A stretch of 34,368 nt of DNA from Prevotella sp. (GTDB lineage Bacteria > Bacteroidota > Bacteroidia > Bacteroidales > Bacteroidaceae): the NCBI GenBank assembly GCA_017474925.1, contig JAFVGN010000014.1:1-34368 (forward strand), written 5' to 3'. Shown piece by piece: positions 16,450-24,198 of the stretch. The position numbers were made by a program, and so were the translations under genes. The notes under the pieces were generated by a model. That model made no database searches, was not told the DNA's origin, and saw only the letters and a list, made by a program, of their open reading frames with translations. Each line of letters starts with the position of its first letter. The first letter of the stretch is position 1.

Positions 16450-16478
16450 ACTGCCGTCTGTAATAGATGGCAGTTTTT
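16450..16478 (+). terminator. Rho-independent terminator
   Basis: ACTGCC-g-TCT with a GTAAT loop pairs to AGA-t-GGCAGT and runs into TTTTT. It closes the operon of the LuxR regulator, the fusion protein and the lipoprotein. Confidence 0.8.
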
Positions 16479-16500
16479 GTGCTGTCAAAATCGAGACAAT

Positions 16501-16547
16501 GTTTAATAGAGTTTAAGTATTTGTCAGCATAGTTTAAGCGAGTTTAA
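16501..16547 (+). promoter_or_regulatory. Four helically phased GTTTAA repeats upstream of hsp20
   Basis: GTTTAA begins at 16501, 16511, 16532 and 16542. The spacings are 10, 21 and 10 bp, close to whole helical turns, so all copies face the same side of the helix. They lie roughly 85-130 bp upstream of the start predicted from the GG/GC promoter, the usual place for enhancer-binding sites of sigma-54 activators. Confidence 0.4.
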
Positions 16548-16575
16548 ATTCCGTACCATAATGACCTTCTCCGAT

Positions 16576-16588
16576 TGACATTTTGTCA
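16576..16588. promoter_or_regulatory. Palindrome TGACATTTTGTCA upstream of hsp20
   Basis: A perfect 5-3-5 dyad, TGACA TTT TGTCA, ends 15 bases before the GG of the candidate -24 element. It could be a repressor or activator site. The ligand is unknown. Confidence 0.4.
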
Positions 16589-16602
16589 CTTGAGCCACCT
16601 GT

Positions 16603-16618
16603 CGGCATGTACTTTGCT
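16603..16618 (+). promoter_or_regulatory. Candidate sigma-54 (RpoN) promoter of hsp20
   Basis: CGGCATGTACTTTGCT fits TGGCAC-N5-TTGC closely. The invariant GG and GC are separated by exactly 10 bases, and GGCA, G and TTGC are matched. No good TTG/TAnnTTTG pair is present in this gap. Transcription would start near 16629, leaving a leader of about 75 nt. Confidence 0.45.
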
Positions 16619-16703
16619 TATCTGTTAGTGAAAGCTGAAGCGAAAGCAGAGGCGATCAAGAACAAACAAGTTAAACTAAAAGTATAATTAGGAGGTATTG
16701 ATT

Positions 16704-17129
16704 ATGTTGAACGGATTAATGAAAAGCAACGGTTGGTTCCCAACAATGTTTGATGATTTCTTTAACACTGATTTTATGCCTCGTGCCAACAGTACAGCAC
16801 CCGCAGTCAATGTCAAGGAGAGTGAGAAGGCCTACACGATGGAACTTGCAGCTCCAGGCATCAAGAAAGAATATTGCCGCGTAGCCATCAACGACGAGGG
16901 CAACCTCACCATCGCCATTGAGAACAAACAGGAACACAAGCATGAGGACAAGCACCATCACTATCTGCGCCGTGAGTTCAGCTACTCTAACTACGAGCAG
17001 AACTACGTGCTGCCAGACGATGTGGTGAAAGACCAGATTTCTGCCAAGGTCGAGGACGGCATCCTGACCATCACCATGCCGAAGACTGAACCGAAGGAGA
17101 AAGTCACCAAGGCCATTGATGTCTCGTAA
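16704..17129 (+). CDS. Small heat-shock protein, Hsp20 / alpha-crystallin family
   Basis: The 141-residue chaperone has an N-terminal aromatic arm (NGWFPTMFDDFF), an alpha-crystallin domain (AVNVKESEKAYTMELAAPGI ... YCRVAINDEGNLTIAIENKQ) and the closing strand VEDGILTITMPK. The usual VxVKVEDGVLTI-like end and a short tail are present. A perfect AGGAGG (16690-16695) precedes the ATG by 8 bases, so the start is clear. It holds unfolding proteins in soluble oligomers. Regulation may involve the GG/GC promoter and phased repeats upstream. Confidence 0.95.
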   Translation: MLNGLMKSNGWFPTMFDDFFNTDFMPRANSTAPAVNVKESEKAYTMELAAPGIKKEYCRVAINDEGNLTIAIENKQEHKHEDKHHHYLRREFSYSNYEQNYVLPDDVVKDQISAKVEDGILTITMPKTEPKEKVTKAIDVS

Positions 17130-17157
17130 TGTAGGGCTATCTTGAATAAAACAGCAG

Positions 17158-17191
17158 GGAGCAGCATCCACAGCGGATGTTGCTCCTTTTC
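17158..17191 (+). terminator. Rho-independent terminator after hsp20
   Basis: GGAGCAGCATCC pairs with GGATGTTGCTCC around an ACAGC loop (one G-U) and is followed by TTTT. The AT-rich stretch between this and the next promoter holds nothing else I can identify. Confidence 0.85.
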
Positions 17192-17370
17192 TTAATATGC
17201 TTTATAAATAAGACTATCATCCGTTTATTGATCTTTCACATTGAAAGCAAACATAAATATTTTCTATCATTATGTAATTATATAAATCGATTTTGTTTCA
17301 CTTTGCTATTAATTATTGTTAATTACAAGACATTTTGATAATATGTTTCTTGATTTTATCCAAAATGAGT

Positions 17371-17378
17371 TACCTTTG
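17371..17378 (+). promoter_or_regulatory. Promoter -7 box of the ATP-grasp cluster
   Basis: TACCTTTG is preceded about 20 bases upstream by CTTGATTTT, a fair -33 box. It would drive the six-gene unit that starts 45 bases further on. Confidence 0.65.
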
Positions 17379-17422
17379 CACCGTGGTAATAGATTAGTAG
17401 TAAACACAAACACATTGTTATT

Positions 17423-18751
17423 ATGAACATCAGGATTAACGAATTGATTGACAGCCGTGAAACTGTTAACAAATGGATGGAAAGATTTGGGGTAAGATTC
17501 GGGGTATACAAAAATGGTATATTTAATGAGCAGTTGTTCCCTTTTGACTCAATACCTCGAATCATTTCCAATAGTGACTGGTCATACCTGGAAAAGGGAC
17601 TCAGACAACGCGTCACAGCGTTGAATAAGTTTCTATGGGATGTGTATCACGATAAGCGCATCATTAAAGACGGCATTGTTCCAGAGGAATTTGTGTACTC
17701 CTCAAAAGGATATCTGCCAGAGTGCGAAGGCATCAACCCTACAGGTGAAGTCTATGCTCACATTGCAGGTATCGACCTCGTGGAAGGCAAAGACGGCCAA
17801 TGGTATGTGCTGGAGGATAACCTACGAATACCCTCTGGTGCCAGTTATCCGATGATAGCCCGAGAGATTACCCGTAAGGTTTCGCCTCAGACTTTCACTC
17901 AGAATGCTGTGGCAGAAAACCGCAATTATTCAAAAATACTCGCTACGATGATGGAGGAGATGAACAACGGCAGGGGTATCTCTGTGATCCTAACACCAGG
18001 CCGCTACAACTCTGCCTACTTTGAACACAGCTATTTTGCTGAGAAAACAGGTGCTACGCTGGCATATCCAGGCGACCTCTTCGTAGAGGACAACAAGGTC
18101 TATTATGCAGGCATCTACAAAGAAAAGACCCGTGTAGGCAGCATCTACCGCCGTGTGAGTGACGAATACATGGATCCGCTACTATTCGAAGCCTCCTCAT
18201 TATTGGGCATTCCGAATGTGATGCAGGCATACAAGGCTGGAAATGTAGCGCTTATCAATGCCATAGGCAATGGTGTGGCCGATGACAAGGGCATCTACTA
18301 CTTCGTACCGAAGATGGTGGAATATTATTTAGGCGAGAAGCCTATTCTGCAAAATGCCCCCACTTATCTGCCATACTTCAAGAAAGATTACGACTATGTA
18401 TTGGCGAATATACAGAGTCTGGTTATCAAGGATGTCAGCGAGGCTGGCGGGTATGGCGTAGTTTTTGGCAAGGATTTGTCAAAAGAGAAGCTGGAAGAGT
18501 TGAAAGCCCTCATTATCAACCAGCCGAGACGCTGGATTGCACAAGAGGTCATTGATTTTAAGGACCTTGAGATTCTGGAGGATGACAAGATGGTGGAACG
18601 CAAGGCCGATCTCAGAGCCTTCGTGGTTAGCGGTAAAGAGACAAAAGTATGGTCGAGTGGACTGACACGCTTCTCGCGAAATCCAGATTCCTTTGTGGTG
18701 AATTCTTCTCAAGGCGGAGGATTCAAGGATACATGGGTCATGGAAGAGTAA
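17423..18751 (+). CDS. Circularly permuted ATP-grasp protein (DUF404/DUF407)
   Basis: The 442-residue protein matches the type-2 circularly permuted ATP-grasp family: N-terminal DSIPRIISNSDWSYLEKGLRQR, GIDLVEGKDGQWYVLEDNLRIPSG, YFVPKMVEYYLGEKPIL and the C-terminal QEVIDFKDLEI...ERKADLRAFVVSGKE...GLTRFSR. Family members are proposed amide- or peptide-ligating enzymes and usually sit beside alpha-E and transglutaminase genes, as here (Iyer and Aravind's amidoligase analyses). The product is unknown. It is the first gene of the cluster, with its own promoter. Confidence 0.9.
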   Translation: MNIRINELIDSRETVNKWMERFGVRFGVYKNGIFNEQLFPFDSIPRIISNSDWSYLEKGLRQRVTALNKFLWDVYHDKRIIKDGIVPEEFVYSSKGYLPECEGINPTGEVYAHIAGIDLVEGKDGQWYVLEDNLRIPSGASYPMIAREITRKVSPQTFTQNAVAENRNYSKILATMMEEMNNGRGISVILTPGRYNSAYFEHSYFAEKTGATLAYPGDLFVEDNKVYYAGIYKEKTRVGSIYRRVSDEYMDPLLFEASSLLGIPNVMQAYKAGNVALINAIGNGVADDKGIYYFVPKMVEYYLGEKPILQNAPTYLPYFKKDYDYVLANIQSLVIKDVSEAGGYGVVFGKDLSKEKLEELKALIINQPRRWIAQEVIDFKDLEILEDDKMVERKADLRAFVVSGKETKVWSSGLTRFSRNPDSFVVNSSQGGGFKDTWVMEE

Positions 18752-18827
18752 AATAGTAATAGGTTTAGTTTCTTATGGTAAAAAGATCAGGATAATAAAA
18801 AGTTTTAGGTTAAAAAGAATTTGAACT

Positions 18828-19526
18828 ATGGTAAAGAACACGATTATTTCGGCTGTAAAGGCCAACAGCCTTTTTTGGCTGGGAAGATACGAGGAGCGGG
18901 TGTATATCACCCTACACCTCTTGCGAAAGTGTCATGACAAGATGATTGACGGAGAGTTGGAAGATTACTGGCCCATCTGGCAGAAGCTGGATACGACAGG
19001 AGCCTATCAAACCATAGAGGAGTTTACATTTGGTATCATGTATGACGACACCAATCCCTCTACTGTGATGGCTGCTCAGACGAAGGCTATGGACAATGCC
19101 ATTCTCCTTCGTGAGGATATTCTGTCGGAGACACTCAGTTATCTGGAAATGAGTCTGGCACTCTTGAAAGAATGTCGTAAGAAGCAGGAAAAAAATGTCA
19201 TCTGTCTGCAGCCTGTCATCGACTGGTCGCTGGCATTTTGGGGCTCGGCACAACAGCGGTTGCAGAACCACAAGGCACTCTACATTATGTCTATAGGACG
19301 AAATGTCGAGAATATGGACATGCTACTTCGATTTGACTATAGTTATGAGCGTGTGGCATTGGCCTACGACTCGCTGAAACGCTATTGCAAGCAGATGCCG
19401 AATATCATTGACGAAGACATTGAGGGAGAACTCAACAGCCTCATTATTGAGGAGCGTTTCAATCTCAATGATGTGGAGTACAAGAATAAGTTACTAGAGT
19501 TAATCAACCAATTAGTAAAGGTGTGA
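18828..19526 (+). CDS. Alpha-E domain protein (DUF403), short form
   Basis: The 232-residue, alpha-helical protein begins ISAVKANSLFWLGRYEERVYITLHLLRKCHDKMID, the hallmark of the alpha-E domain. Most family members are near 300 residues, so this is a short version. The C-terminal helices end FNLNDVEYKNKLLELINQLVK. Its biochemical role is not established. It is always met with the ATP-grasp and transglutaminase partners found here. The TGA overlaps the GTG of the next gene, so translation is coupled. Confidence 0.85.
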   Translation: MVKNTIISAVKANSLFWLGRYEERVYITLHLLRKCHDKMIDGELEDYWPIWQKLDTTGAYQTIEEFTFGIMYDDTNPSTVMAAQTKAMDNAILLREDILSETLSYLEMSLALLKECRKKQEKNVICLQPVIDWSLAFWGSAQQRLQNHKALYIMSIGRNVENMDMLLRFDYSYERVALAYDSLKRYCKQMPNIIDEDIEGELNSLIIEERFNLNDVEYKNKLLELINQLVKV

Positions 19527-20278
19527 AAAGATATTTGTACAATTACCAGACCGTCGTCGAGTTCTCGGAGTCGGTGCCAAGCCATGCGGTCTTGTTGAGA
19601 TGCCAGCCTGCCAGCAATGCCTGTCAGACGTTGGAACAGGAGCACATGGTGGTATCGCCTGACTACTGGCTACAGGCAGGAATCGATGCATTCTATAATC
19701 GCATTCTTTACGGTGGAGCCACTGAGCCACACAAGACTTTCGCATACGTCAGCACGGGTATTGTAACGACAGATACCTATATATTAAAGTATCGTGGCGA
19801 GAACTTGTTCCTGTTTAAGCAACCCACGACACTAACCACAGTCAAGGAGCCGTTGATGGAGGCAACCGAAAATGTCATAGATGCTGCCTACGCAATCTGC
19901 AATTGGATAAACAAAAATATAGTGTATGAGCCTCTGTGCACCACTGTCGAGACCACAGCAGCCGAGGTGTTGGAGCGGAAAAAGGGTGTTTGTCAGGACT
20001 TTGCCCATCTTATGATAGCCTTTTGCCGTCATCAGGGCATTCCCGCCCGCTACGTCAACGGCTTCCTCGTGGGCGAAGGCGAAACCCATGCCTGGGTGGA
20101 AATCTTCGATGGCTACAACTGGCTGGGCTTCGATCCCACCCACAACTGTCGAATCAGCGATGGCTACGTCAAACTGGCACATGGCCGCGATGCCCACGAC
20201 TGCTCCGTCAACCGAGGACTCTACACTGGCCTTGCAAACCAGCAAACCACAATTCACGTTACATTACAAGAAATATGA
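19523..20278 (+). CDS. Transglutaminase-like cysteine protease-fold protein
   Basis: The 251-residue protein has an N-terminal beta domain and a transglutaminase core with a full catalytic triad: Cys157 in GVCQDFAHL, His189 in ETHAWVEIF and Asp204 in LGFDPTHN. Bacterial members of this type are usually peptidases or amide hydrolases or transferases. The start is GTG, overlapping the previous stop. Together with the ATP-grasp and alpha-E proteins it forms a known conserved trio that probably makes or trims a peptide-like product in the cytoplasm, as no signal peptide is seen. Confidence 0.9.
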   Translation: MKRYLYNYQTVVEFSESVPSHAVLLRCQPASNACQTLEQEHMVVSPDYWLQAGIDAFYNRILYGGATEPHKTFAYVSTGIVTTDTYILKYRGENLFLFKQPTTLTTVKEPLMEATENVIDAAYAICNWINKNIVYEPLCTTVETTAAEVLERKKGVCQDFAHLMIAFCRHQGIPARYVNGFLVGEGETHAWVEIFDGYNWLGFDPTHNCRISDGYVKLAHGRDAHDCSVNRGLYTGLANQQTTIHVTLQEI

Positions 20279-21210
20279 TAAAGACAATTGTTTCAACAGA
20301 ACTTCCCATCGACGAGCAGTTCCGCATCCGCAAGAATGTTATTCAGCACGGCAGGAAGGACGGCCTGCGCTTTTGTGTGGTAACAGGCACCCATGGCGAC
20401 GAACTGGAAGGGCAGATGGTATGTTATGAATTGGCCCGTATTGCTACGGAACATATCGATGCCCTCGATGGTACATTGGAAATCTATCCCGCTCTCAATC
20501 CGCTGGGTATCGACACCATTCAACGGGGTATCCCCAACTTCGACCTCGACATGAACCGCATCTTCCCTGGTGATCCGCAAGGTACTATGGCCGAACAGAC
20601 GGCTCATGCCATCATTGAGGACATCAAGGGGGCCGACATGGTGATAGACATTCACTCCAGCAACCTTTTTTTGCGTGAAACACCTCAGGTTCGCATCAAT
20701 GTGAAGGATGCCGAGTGGCTGGTTCCCATTGCCGAACGGCTGGGAACGGATTTTGTGTGGGTTCACGATGCTGCTACTGTGCTTGAAGCTACACTCGCCC
20801 ATTCACTCAACACCACTGGCACACCTTGCCTCGTGGTCGAGATGGGTGTCGGCCAGCGAATCAACCATAAGATGTGCCGACGCCTAGTGACAGGAATTTT
20901 CCACCTGATGCAGACGATGGGCATGTGGCATAAGGCTGCAATGGCAGAATTACCACAGCCCATCATCTGCAAGGGCGATTGTGTGACTTTCCTCAATGCC
21001 GAAACTTCTGGTGTTTTCCTGACAGAACTAAAATGCGGCATCAACGTCAGCCAAGGACAGACCATCGGTCAGATTGTCGATCCTCTTCGTGGTCAGGTAC
21101 TCAGTACTGTCAGTTCGCCTGTAGATGGCTATTTATTCACTATACGCGCCTATCCGATCGTCTATGAAGGGTCGCTGATGGCACGAATCTTCAACACCGA
21201 TAGATCATGA
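20275..21210 (+). CDS. AstE/AspA-family (M14-like) zinc carboxypeptidase/deacylase
   Basis: The 311-residue protein keeps the zinc site of succinylglutamate desuccinylase and aspartoacylase: His40 and Glu43 in GTHGDELEGQ, His127 in VIDIHSSN, and a catalytic Glu189 in VVEMGVGQ. LDMNRIFPGD supplies the substrate arginine segment. It should hydrolyse an N-acyl or amide bond of an amino-acid-like substrate. The start ATGA overlaps the transglutaminase stop; the upstream in-frame extension is only overlap with that gene. A catalytically altered paralogue follows. Confidence 0.88.
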   Translation: MIKTIVSTELPIDEQFRIRKNVIQHGRKDGLRFCVVTGTHGDELEGQMVCYELARIATEHIDALDGTLEIYPALNPLGIDTIQRGIPNFDLDMNRIFPGDPQGTMAEQTAHAIIEDIKGADMVIDIHSSNLFLRETPQVRINVKDAEWLVPIAERLGTDFVWVHDAATVLEATLAHSLNTTGTPCLVVEMGVGQRINHKMCRRLVTGIFHLMQTMGMWHKAAMAELPQPIICKGDCVTFLNAETSGVFLTELKCGINVSQGQTIGQIVDPLRGQVLSTVSSPVDGYLFTIRAYPIVYEGSLMARIFNTDRS

Positions 21211-22136
21211 GAACAGAAACAATATTTGAGATGACATCGCCCTGTCGCGACAACTTCCGAATCAAAGGCTTCAGATTTGGAGAGGGCGAAAAGACACTGG
21301 CAATAGTCGGTGCCATGCGAGGTGACGAGGTGCAACAGCAGTACATCTGCTCGCAGCTGGTGAGCCGCCTGACAACCATGGAGCAACGTGGTGGAATTGT
21401 CAAGGGGAGAAGTATCCTGGTCATCCCCTCGTGCAACCCGTTTTCGATGAATGTCAGTCACCGCTTTTGGTCGATGGATAACACAGATGTCAACCGTATG
21501 TTCCCTGGCTATGACAAGGGAGAAACTACCCAGCGCATCGCTGCAGCCATCTTCTCAACGCTCAACGGCTTTGAGTACGGCATACAACTGGCTTCGTACT
21601 ATGTGCCAGGCGACTTCGTGCCCCACGTGCGGATGCTGAAAACGGGCTATGAGGACGTGGAGACAGCCCGTCTCTTCGGCATGAGATACGTCACCACTTA
21701 CCAGCCACGCCCATTCGACACCACATTGCTCAACTACAATTGGCAACTGTGGAATACAAAGGCATTCTCTTTATATGCGGGAAAGACAAACCAGATAGAC
21801 GTGAATACCTGTGGTGAGACTATTGATGCCATTTTCCGTATGATGAAGCGAACAGGTATCATCAGTTTCGGAACTCATGGCGCAGCCTATGAGTCGATCG
21901 TCATCGACGAGGCAAGTCTCCAGCACATCAAAGCTCGTCATGCTGGCATCTACTGTCGACTGGTAGAGACAGGCAGCCGTGTTACTCCTGGTGAATCACT
22001 CGCACATGTTATCGACCCCTACAACGGTCAGATACTCAACGATGTCAAGGCGACTGCCGAAGGAACGGTATTTTTCGCCCATCATCGTCCTGTAGTATTC
22101 CAAAACGCCCTGTTGTTCAAGATTCACACGCAATGA
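21207..22136 (+). CDS. AstE/AspA-like paralogue with lost zinc ligands (likely pseudoenzyme)
   Basis: The 309-residue protein has the same fold and order as the upstream gene (DVNRMFPGYDKGETTQRIAAA matches its MNRIFPGDPQGTMAEQTAHA). The metal site has changed: HGDE is RGDE (Arg38), DIHSS is GIQLAS (Gln127), and the catalytic VVEMG reads ISFGTHG. Only Glu41 of the metal ligands remains. A normal zinc hydrolase mechanism is therefore unlikely. It overlaps both neighbours by 4 bases, so it is expressed with them, perhaps as a subunit or substrate-binding partner of the active paralogue. The open frame and intact ends argue against decay. Confidence 0.82.
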   Translation: MRTETIFEMTSPCRDNFRIKGFRFGEGEKTLAIVGAMRGDEVQQQYICSQLVSRLTTMEQRGGIVKGRSILVIPSCNPFSMNVSHRFWSMDNTDVNRMFPGYDKGETTQRIAAAIFSTLNGFEYGIQLASYYVPGDFVPHVRMLKTGYEDVETARLFGMRYVTTYQPRPFDTTLLNYNWQLWNTKAFSLYAGKTNQIDVNTCGETIDAIFRMMKRTGIISFGTHGAAYESIVIDEASLQHIKARHAGIYCRLVETGSRVTPGESLAHVIDPYNGQILNDVKATAEGTVFFAHHRPVVFQNALLFKIHTQ

Positions 22137-22852
22137 TGAAAAGGTCTAAGATTAACATCTTGTTGTGTGACACATTCCCTGGACTTTTACCGCCAGAGAT
22201 TCCCTCTTATGCGTCAATGTTTAGGGAAATGTTCCGTGCTGTTGACGGTTCCTTAGAGTTCGAGGTGTTTCCCGTAATGGCGGGTGTCTTACCCAAGGAA
22301 CTGGAGAAAGACGAGTTGTATCTGATTACAGGAAGTAACAGTTCCGCTTACGATGATGACCCTTGGATTCTGGAACTCATTCAGTGGATTAGAGATGTAG
22401 CTTCACTCCATATCAAACTGATTGGGATTTGCTTTGGGCATCAGGTCATTGCACAAGCGTTAGGGGGCGAGGTCAAGCGGTATGCCGGAGGTTGGGGTAT
22501 TGGTATTCGTGAATCTGTCATCACAGACGAAATCATGCATCAATATTTCCCAAATGGTCGACTGCGCCTCTTGTATAATCATCATGACCAAGTAACTGTT
22601 CTTCCTCCTGGTGCCATTGTTATTGCCCACAACGTTTTTTGCCGACATGAGGGATTCCGCATAGGTCACCATATCCTGACCTTTCAAGGACACCCGGAAT
22701 TTACGTCAGAATACGAACTTCATTTAATCAGGAACCACGCGCAAGATGAGGATGAACACGTCAAGAATGAGGCCATAAAATCCATTCAGCGCTGGAACCA
22801 CCAAGGTCGTATGGTTGCGCAGTATATTCTTAACTTCTTTAACTTGACATAA
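22133..22852 (+). CDS. Class I glutamine amidotransferase-like protein
   Basis: The 239-residue protein has the nucleophile elbow IGICFGHQVIAQALGGEV and the His-x-Glu pair in FQGHPEFTSEYE, so the Cys-His-Glu triad of class I amidotransferases is complete. Stand-alone members deliver ammonia to a partner or hydrolyse gamma-glutamyl bonds. In this cluster the ATP-grasp protein is a natural acceptor of the ammonia. The DNA looks poorer in G+C than the four genes before it, which may mark a later addition. It overlaps the preceding stop (ATGATGA) and ends the cluster. Confidence 0.88.
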   Translation: MMKRSKINILLCDTFPGLLPPEIPSYASMFREMFRAVDGSLEFEVFPVMAGVLPKELEKDELYLITGSNSSAYDDDPWILELIQWIRDVASLHIKLIGICFGHQVIAQALGGEVKRYAGGWGIGIRESVITDEIMHQYFPNGRLRLLYNHHDQVTVLPPGAIVIAHNVFCRHEGFRIGHHILTFQGHPEFTSEYELHLIRNHAQDEDEHVKNEAIKSIQRWNHQGRMVAQYILNFFNLT

Positions 22853-22895
22853 GCCAAGAAAAGCGTGTTTCAAGCCTGGAATCAATGAAATTCAC

Positions 22896-22926
22896 TTGAC
22901 ATTCGCCGCTAAAAGCACTACCTTTG
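22896..22926 (+). promoter_or_regulatory. Promoter of methylglyoxal synthase gene
   Basis: TTGAC (22896-22900) and TACCTTTG (22919-22926) form a well-matched Bacteroidetes promoter. An A-rich leader of about 65 nt with AAGGA before the ATG follows. Confidence 0.75.
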
Positions 22927-22998
22927 CAGTGGATAACATACCGAAAAGGTATTAGATTTAGGTAAAAAGATTGTTTAATTAAAAAAAAAGGATTGACT

Positions 22999-23472
22999 AT
23001 GAAAGCGATATTAAACATTGCACTTGTTGCACACGATTCAAGAAAGAATGAGCTTTTGGATTGGGTCAGATTCAATGCCGACCTGCTTTCAAAACACCAT
23101 CTTTACGCTACTGGTACCACAGGCAGACTCATTAGTGAGCTTGCTTTCGGAACAGAGGAAGAACCGGAATATCCGTTCAAGGACAAGGTGACACGCCTGT
23201 TGAGTGGCCCGTTGGGAGGCGACCAGCAGATTGGTGCCATGCTGGCCGAAGGTAAGATAGACATGCTGATTTTCTTCTGCGACAACCTTGCCGTACAGGG
23301 TCATCAGAACGATGTTTCAGCCCTGAGCAGACTGGCTTCGCTCTACAACATTGCCTTTGCCACGAACCGTACCACAGCTGATATGCTGCTTACCTCCACA
23401 TTGCTAGGAGATGAGTCATACACCCGCATAGACCCTGAATGCATACAGCATTATGCCAACAGGAAATTGTAG
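22999..23472 (+). CDS. mgsA: Methylglyoxal synthase
   Basis: The 157-residue enzyme converts dihydroxyacetone phosphate to methylglyoxal and phosphate, a bypass of lower glycolysis when phosphate is short. Key features are ALVAHDSRKNEL (His12, Lys16), ATGTTGRLI (phosphate-binding threonines), LSGPLGGDQQIGA with catalytic Asp75, and FFCDNL then GHQNDVSAL. The ATG follows AAGGATTGACT. It has its own promoter and is convergent with the next gene. Confidence 0.96.
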   Translation: MKAILNIALVAHDSRKNELLDWVRFNADLLSKHHLYATGTTGRLISELAFGTEEEPEYPFKDKVTRLLSGPLGGDQQIGAMLAEGKIDMLIFFCDNLAVQGHQNDVSALSRLASLYNIAFATNRTTADMLLTSTLLGDESYTRIDPECIQHYANRKL

Positions 23473-23499
23473 AATGACTCTGAACACTTATAATAATCA

Positions 23500-23531
23500 A
23501 AGCCCCGACCTGCAGATGCAAGCCGAGGCCT
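23500..23531 (-). terminator. Terminator of the exported HMA-like gene
   Basis: On the minus strand AGGCCTCGGCTTGCA pairs with TGCAGGTCGGGGCT around a 2-base loop; the mismatches become G-U pairs only in this orientation. TTTGATTATT follows. The plus strand has C-A mismatches at the same places, so the hairpin favours the leftward transcript. Confidence 0.6.
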
Positions 23532-23555
23532 TCTGGATTATATATGAAATGGCAA

Positions 23556-23984
23556 CTATGCCACGAAGTGCTTGATATTATGGGCTGAAGTCTTATTAGC
23601 ATCGTAGCGGACTGTCAACTCACGAGTGTGGGGATTCCAGTTCGTGTCCATCACTCCCTTCATGTTCTCAATCTTTGCCACAACTTTCTTGTGAGAGTCG
23701 TTACGGCTTACCTTGATGGAGCAGGTCTTCACGTCAGGACGATAAGCATGGGTCTTGTGAGTATCGAAGTGGCTTGAACGACTAGTGCTCACCGTCGTGT
23801 TCTTATCAACCTTGTCGAAGTGCGAACCTTTCTTGTCGTTATTCACTACCACAACAACCTTGTCGTTCTTACCGTGGTTGTTGGACTTGTTACCTGCCAT
23901 TGCCGGCATTGCGAATGTGATTGCCATCATCATGGCTGCGATTACTTTATTCAGCCAATTAGTGCTCACTATTGTCTTCTTCAT
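23556..23984 (-). CDS. Exported protein with HMA-like C-terminal domain, no CxxC
   Basis: The 142-residue precursor has a signal peptide (residues about 1-30, ending AMPAMA), a Ser/His/Lys-rich linker and a compact C-terminal domain: CSIKVSRNDSHKKVVAKIENMKGV..., DTNWNPHTRELTVRYDANKTSAHNIKHF. The beta-alpha-beta pattern and KGV...ELTVRYD strand resemble heavy-metal-associated domains. The metal-binding CxxC is absent and only one cysteine is left. The many histidines could still bind metal. I know no named family for it; the fold is an inference. Confidence 0.65.
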   Translation of the reverse strand: MKKTIVSTNWLNKVIAAMMMAITFAMPAMAGNKSNNHGKNDKVVVVVNNDKKGSHFDKVDKNTTVSTSRSSHFDTHKTHAYRPDVKTCSIKVSRNDSHKKVVAKIENMKGVMDTNWNPHTRELTVRYDANKTSAHNIKHFVA

Positions 23985-24049
23985 AATCTTCTATTTTAAT
24001 TGTTCAACTTTCGTTCTATGTTCAAACTCCTATGTTCTGGATCACGGTA

Positions 24050-24057
24050 CAAAGTTA
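24050..24057 (-). promoter_or_regulatory. -7 box of the exported HMA-like gene
   Basis: TAACTTTG on the minus strand, about 65 bases before the ATG, fits TAnnTTTG. Confidence 0.5.
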
Positions 24058-24141
24058 CGGCGATTCTGTGGGATTTGAAAAAGAAAAGTCCTATTCTGCG
24101 ATTCCAAAATCCCTAAACTTTCGTGGGGATTTTCCCTAAAC

Positions 24142-24178
24142 GAAAAAGAGCAACATCACTATAATAGCGGTGTTGCTC
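24142..24178 (-). terminator. Terminator after thioesterase gene
   Basis: On the minus strand GAGCAACA...TGTTGCTC forms a long hairpin followed by TTTTTCG, about 20 bases after the thioesterase stop. Confidence 0.7.
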
Positions 24179-24198
24179 CCTTTGTTTATCTGCGTCCT

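Noticed and set aside
19936-20274. N-terminal extension of the first AstE-like protein
   Set aside because: It lies wholly inside the transglutaminase gene; the ATGA overlap at 20275 gives the family-typical start.
24100-24141. Possible additional small gene or terminator between the HMA-like and thioesterase genes
   Set aside because: AAAATCCC...GGGGATTTT can form a stem, but it lies upstream of the HMA-like promoter on the wrong side for a terminator, and no ORF with a ribosome site is present.
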